This document shows, piece after piece, positions 14,675 to 15,399 of a DNA stretch of 15,399 bases. The position numbers and the translations under genes are program-made. Where the stretch lies: contig URFI01000024.1 of assembly GCA_900547085.1 (NCBI GenBank), positions 1 to 15,399 of the forward strand. Direction: 5' to 3'. The DNA is from an uncultured Prevotella sp. (GTDB lineage Bacteria; Bacteroidota; Bacteroidia; Bacteroidales; Bacteroidaceae). Below the pieces are notes generated by a model. That model ran no database searches and was not told the origin of the DNA. It saw only the letters and a list, made by a program, of their open reading frames with translations. Each line of letters starts with the position of its first letter. The first letter of the stretch is position 1.

Positions 14675-14682
14675 TATTTTTG
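14675..14682 (+). promoter_or_regulatory. Putative -7 element for the binding-protein gene
   Basis: TATTTTTG matches TAnnTTTG and ends 48 nt before the ATG at 14731. A TTG at 14650-14652 lies 22 nt upstream and could be a weak -33 element. No cobalamin riboswitch or Fur-box-like dyad was recognised in the short leader. Confidence 0.45.
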
Positions 14683-14730
14683 TATCGTGTTTTGGCATGG
14701 CATGTTGCATCATGTATAGAACAAAAAGAC

Positions 14731-15399
14731 ATGAAGAATAAATTTATTTTGCGTTGGTTTGGAGCTTTTGTCCTCTTAACGGTCATTGGCGGGTTGCCGA
14801 CATGGCAGTGGGGCGAAAAGTTCGAGCGATGGGGAGCCATTGGCATTCAAGTATGCCCAACATATTAAGGTTGTGAAGCACCAATTGTATACGGTTGTTA
14901 CACTGGTTGACCCATGGCAGGAGGGCAAGACGCTGCATACTTATGTGCTGGTGGATAGGAAAGATTCGGCTCGAGTGAATCATTTGCCCGAAGGAACGTT
15001 GGTTTATACACCTTTAATGCGCAGCGTTGTCTTTACGACAGCTCACTGCAAACTGCTGGAATATTTAGGTTGTTTGAATCAAATTGTTGGCGTTGCCGAC
15101 TTGAAATATATCCTAATACCTTCCATTCATGAGCGGGTACAATCGGGAAAGATTGTGGATTGTGGTGAAGGCATGGCACCACAGTTGGAAAAAATCATCG
15201 AATTGAGGCCGCAGGCGTTGTTCTTGTCACCTTTTGAAAACAGCGGTGGTTATGGAAAGTTGACGCAATTGGGTACGCCCATCATTGAGATGGCCGATTA
15301 TATGGAAACTTCTCCGTTGGGTAGAGCCGAGTGGATGAAATTTTATGGCATGTTGTTCGGTCAGGAAAAGCGTGCCGATTCGCTGTTTAATGTTGTGGA
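14731..15399 (+). pseudogene. Periplasmic binding lipoprotein of an iron/cobalamin-type ABC importer, frameshifted and cut by the window end
   Basis: From the ATG at 14731 the frame encodes a good signal-peptide start (MKNKFILRWFGAFVLLTVIGG) but stops at 14866-14868. A frame one base later is open from 14780 to the window end and reads as a Peripla_BP_2 (BtuF/FepB-like) protein: SSSDGEPLAFKYAQ, YTVVTLVDPW, THAYVLV-like strand, TTAHCKLLEYLG, GVADL, LEKIIELRPQALFLSPFE and TPIIEMADY. Dropping one G from the GGG at 14791-14793 joins both frames and creates lipobox IGGC with Cys at residue 22. Such lipoproteins capture ferric chelates, haem or corrinoids for a BtuCD-type permease. Either the gene is inactivated by a one-base insertion, or this is a sequencing error in a short G run. 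The permease and ATPase genes would be expected just beyond the window. Confidence 0.8.

Overview
The window reads as a chromosomal segment of a Bacteroidales bacterium, most likely Prevotella or a close relative. The main reasons are protein families typical of that group (a DUF5020-like barrel, a type II pantothenate kinase, a DASS carrier). In addition, every putative transcription unit is preceded by a match to the Bacteroidetes -7 promoter element TAnnTTTG, while Shine-Dalgarno sequences are weak. No rRNA, tRNA, phage gene, transposase or CRISPR array was recognised.

Layout from left to right: (1) a palindromic repeat at the edge (29-109); (2) a leftward pair, trmD followed by a DUF805 membrane protein; (3) a rightward outer-membrane beta-barrel gene of the DUF5020 type, which converges across a large imperfect palindrome (2482-2571) on (4) a leftward pair made of a Nudix pyrophosphohydrolase and a divergent paralogue of NAD-dependent DNA ligase; (5) a divergently transcribed type II pantothenate kinase; (6) a five-gene rightward operon (6551-12392) encoding a complete TolC/HlyD/ABC-2 export machine with a tandem ATPase and two permeases (YbhGFSR type); (7) a leftward DASS (SLC13) anion:sodium symporter; (8) at the right edge, the start of a periplasmic-binding lipoprotein gene (iron/cobalamin type) carrying a one-base frameshift at its lipobox.

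The least ordinary features lie between or beneath the genes. Two related elements, each about 411 nt (5921-6331 and the reverse strand of 12557-12967), sit in inverted orientation on either side of the efflux operon. Each begins about 40-50 nt after the stop codon of a gene pointing into it. They share a 36-nt perfect block near the 3' end, a 5' hairpin with a compensatory base-pair change, and a pair of central palindromic modules that recur at the left edge of the window. They look like an undescribed family of intergenic repeat or structured element. The ligase paralogue is also notable: it keeps the nucleophilic lysine, zinc cysteines and BRCT domain, but by a from-memory alignment it has lost several residues of the nucleotide pocket that are invariant in housekeeping LigA.

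All homology statements come from motif recognition without database searches.
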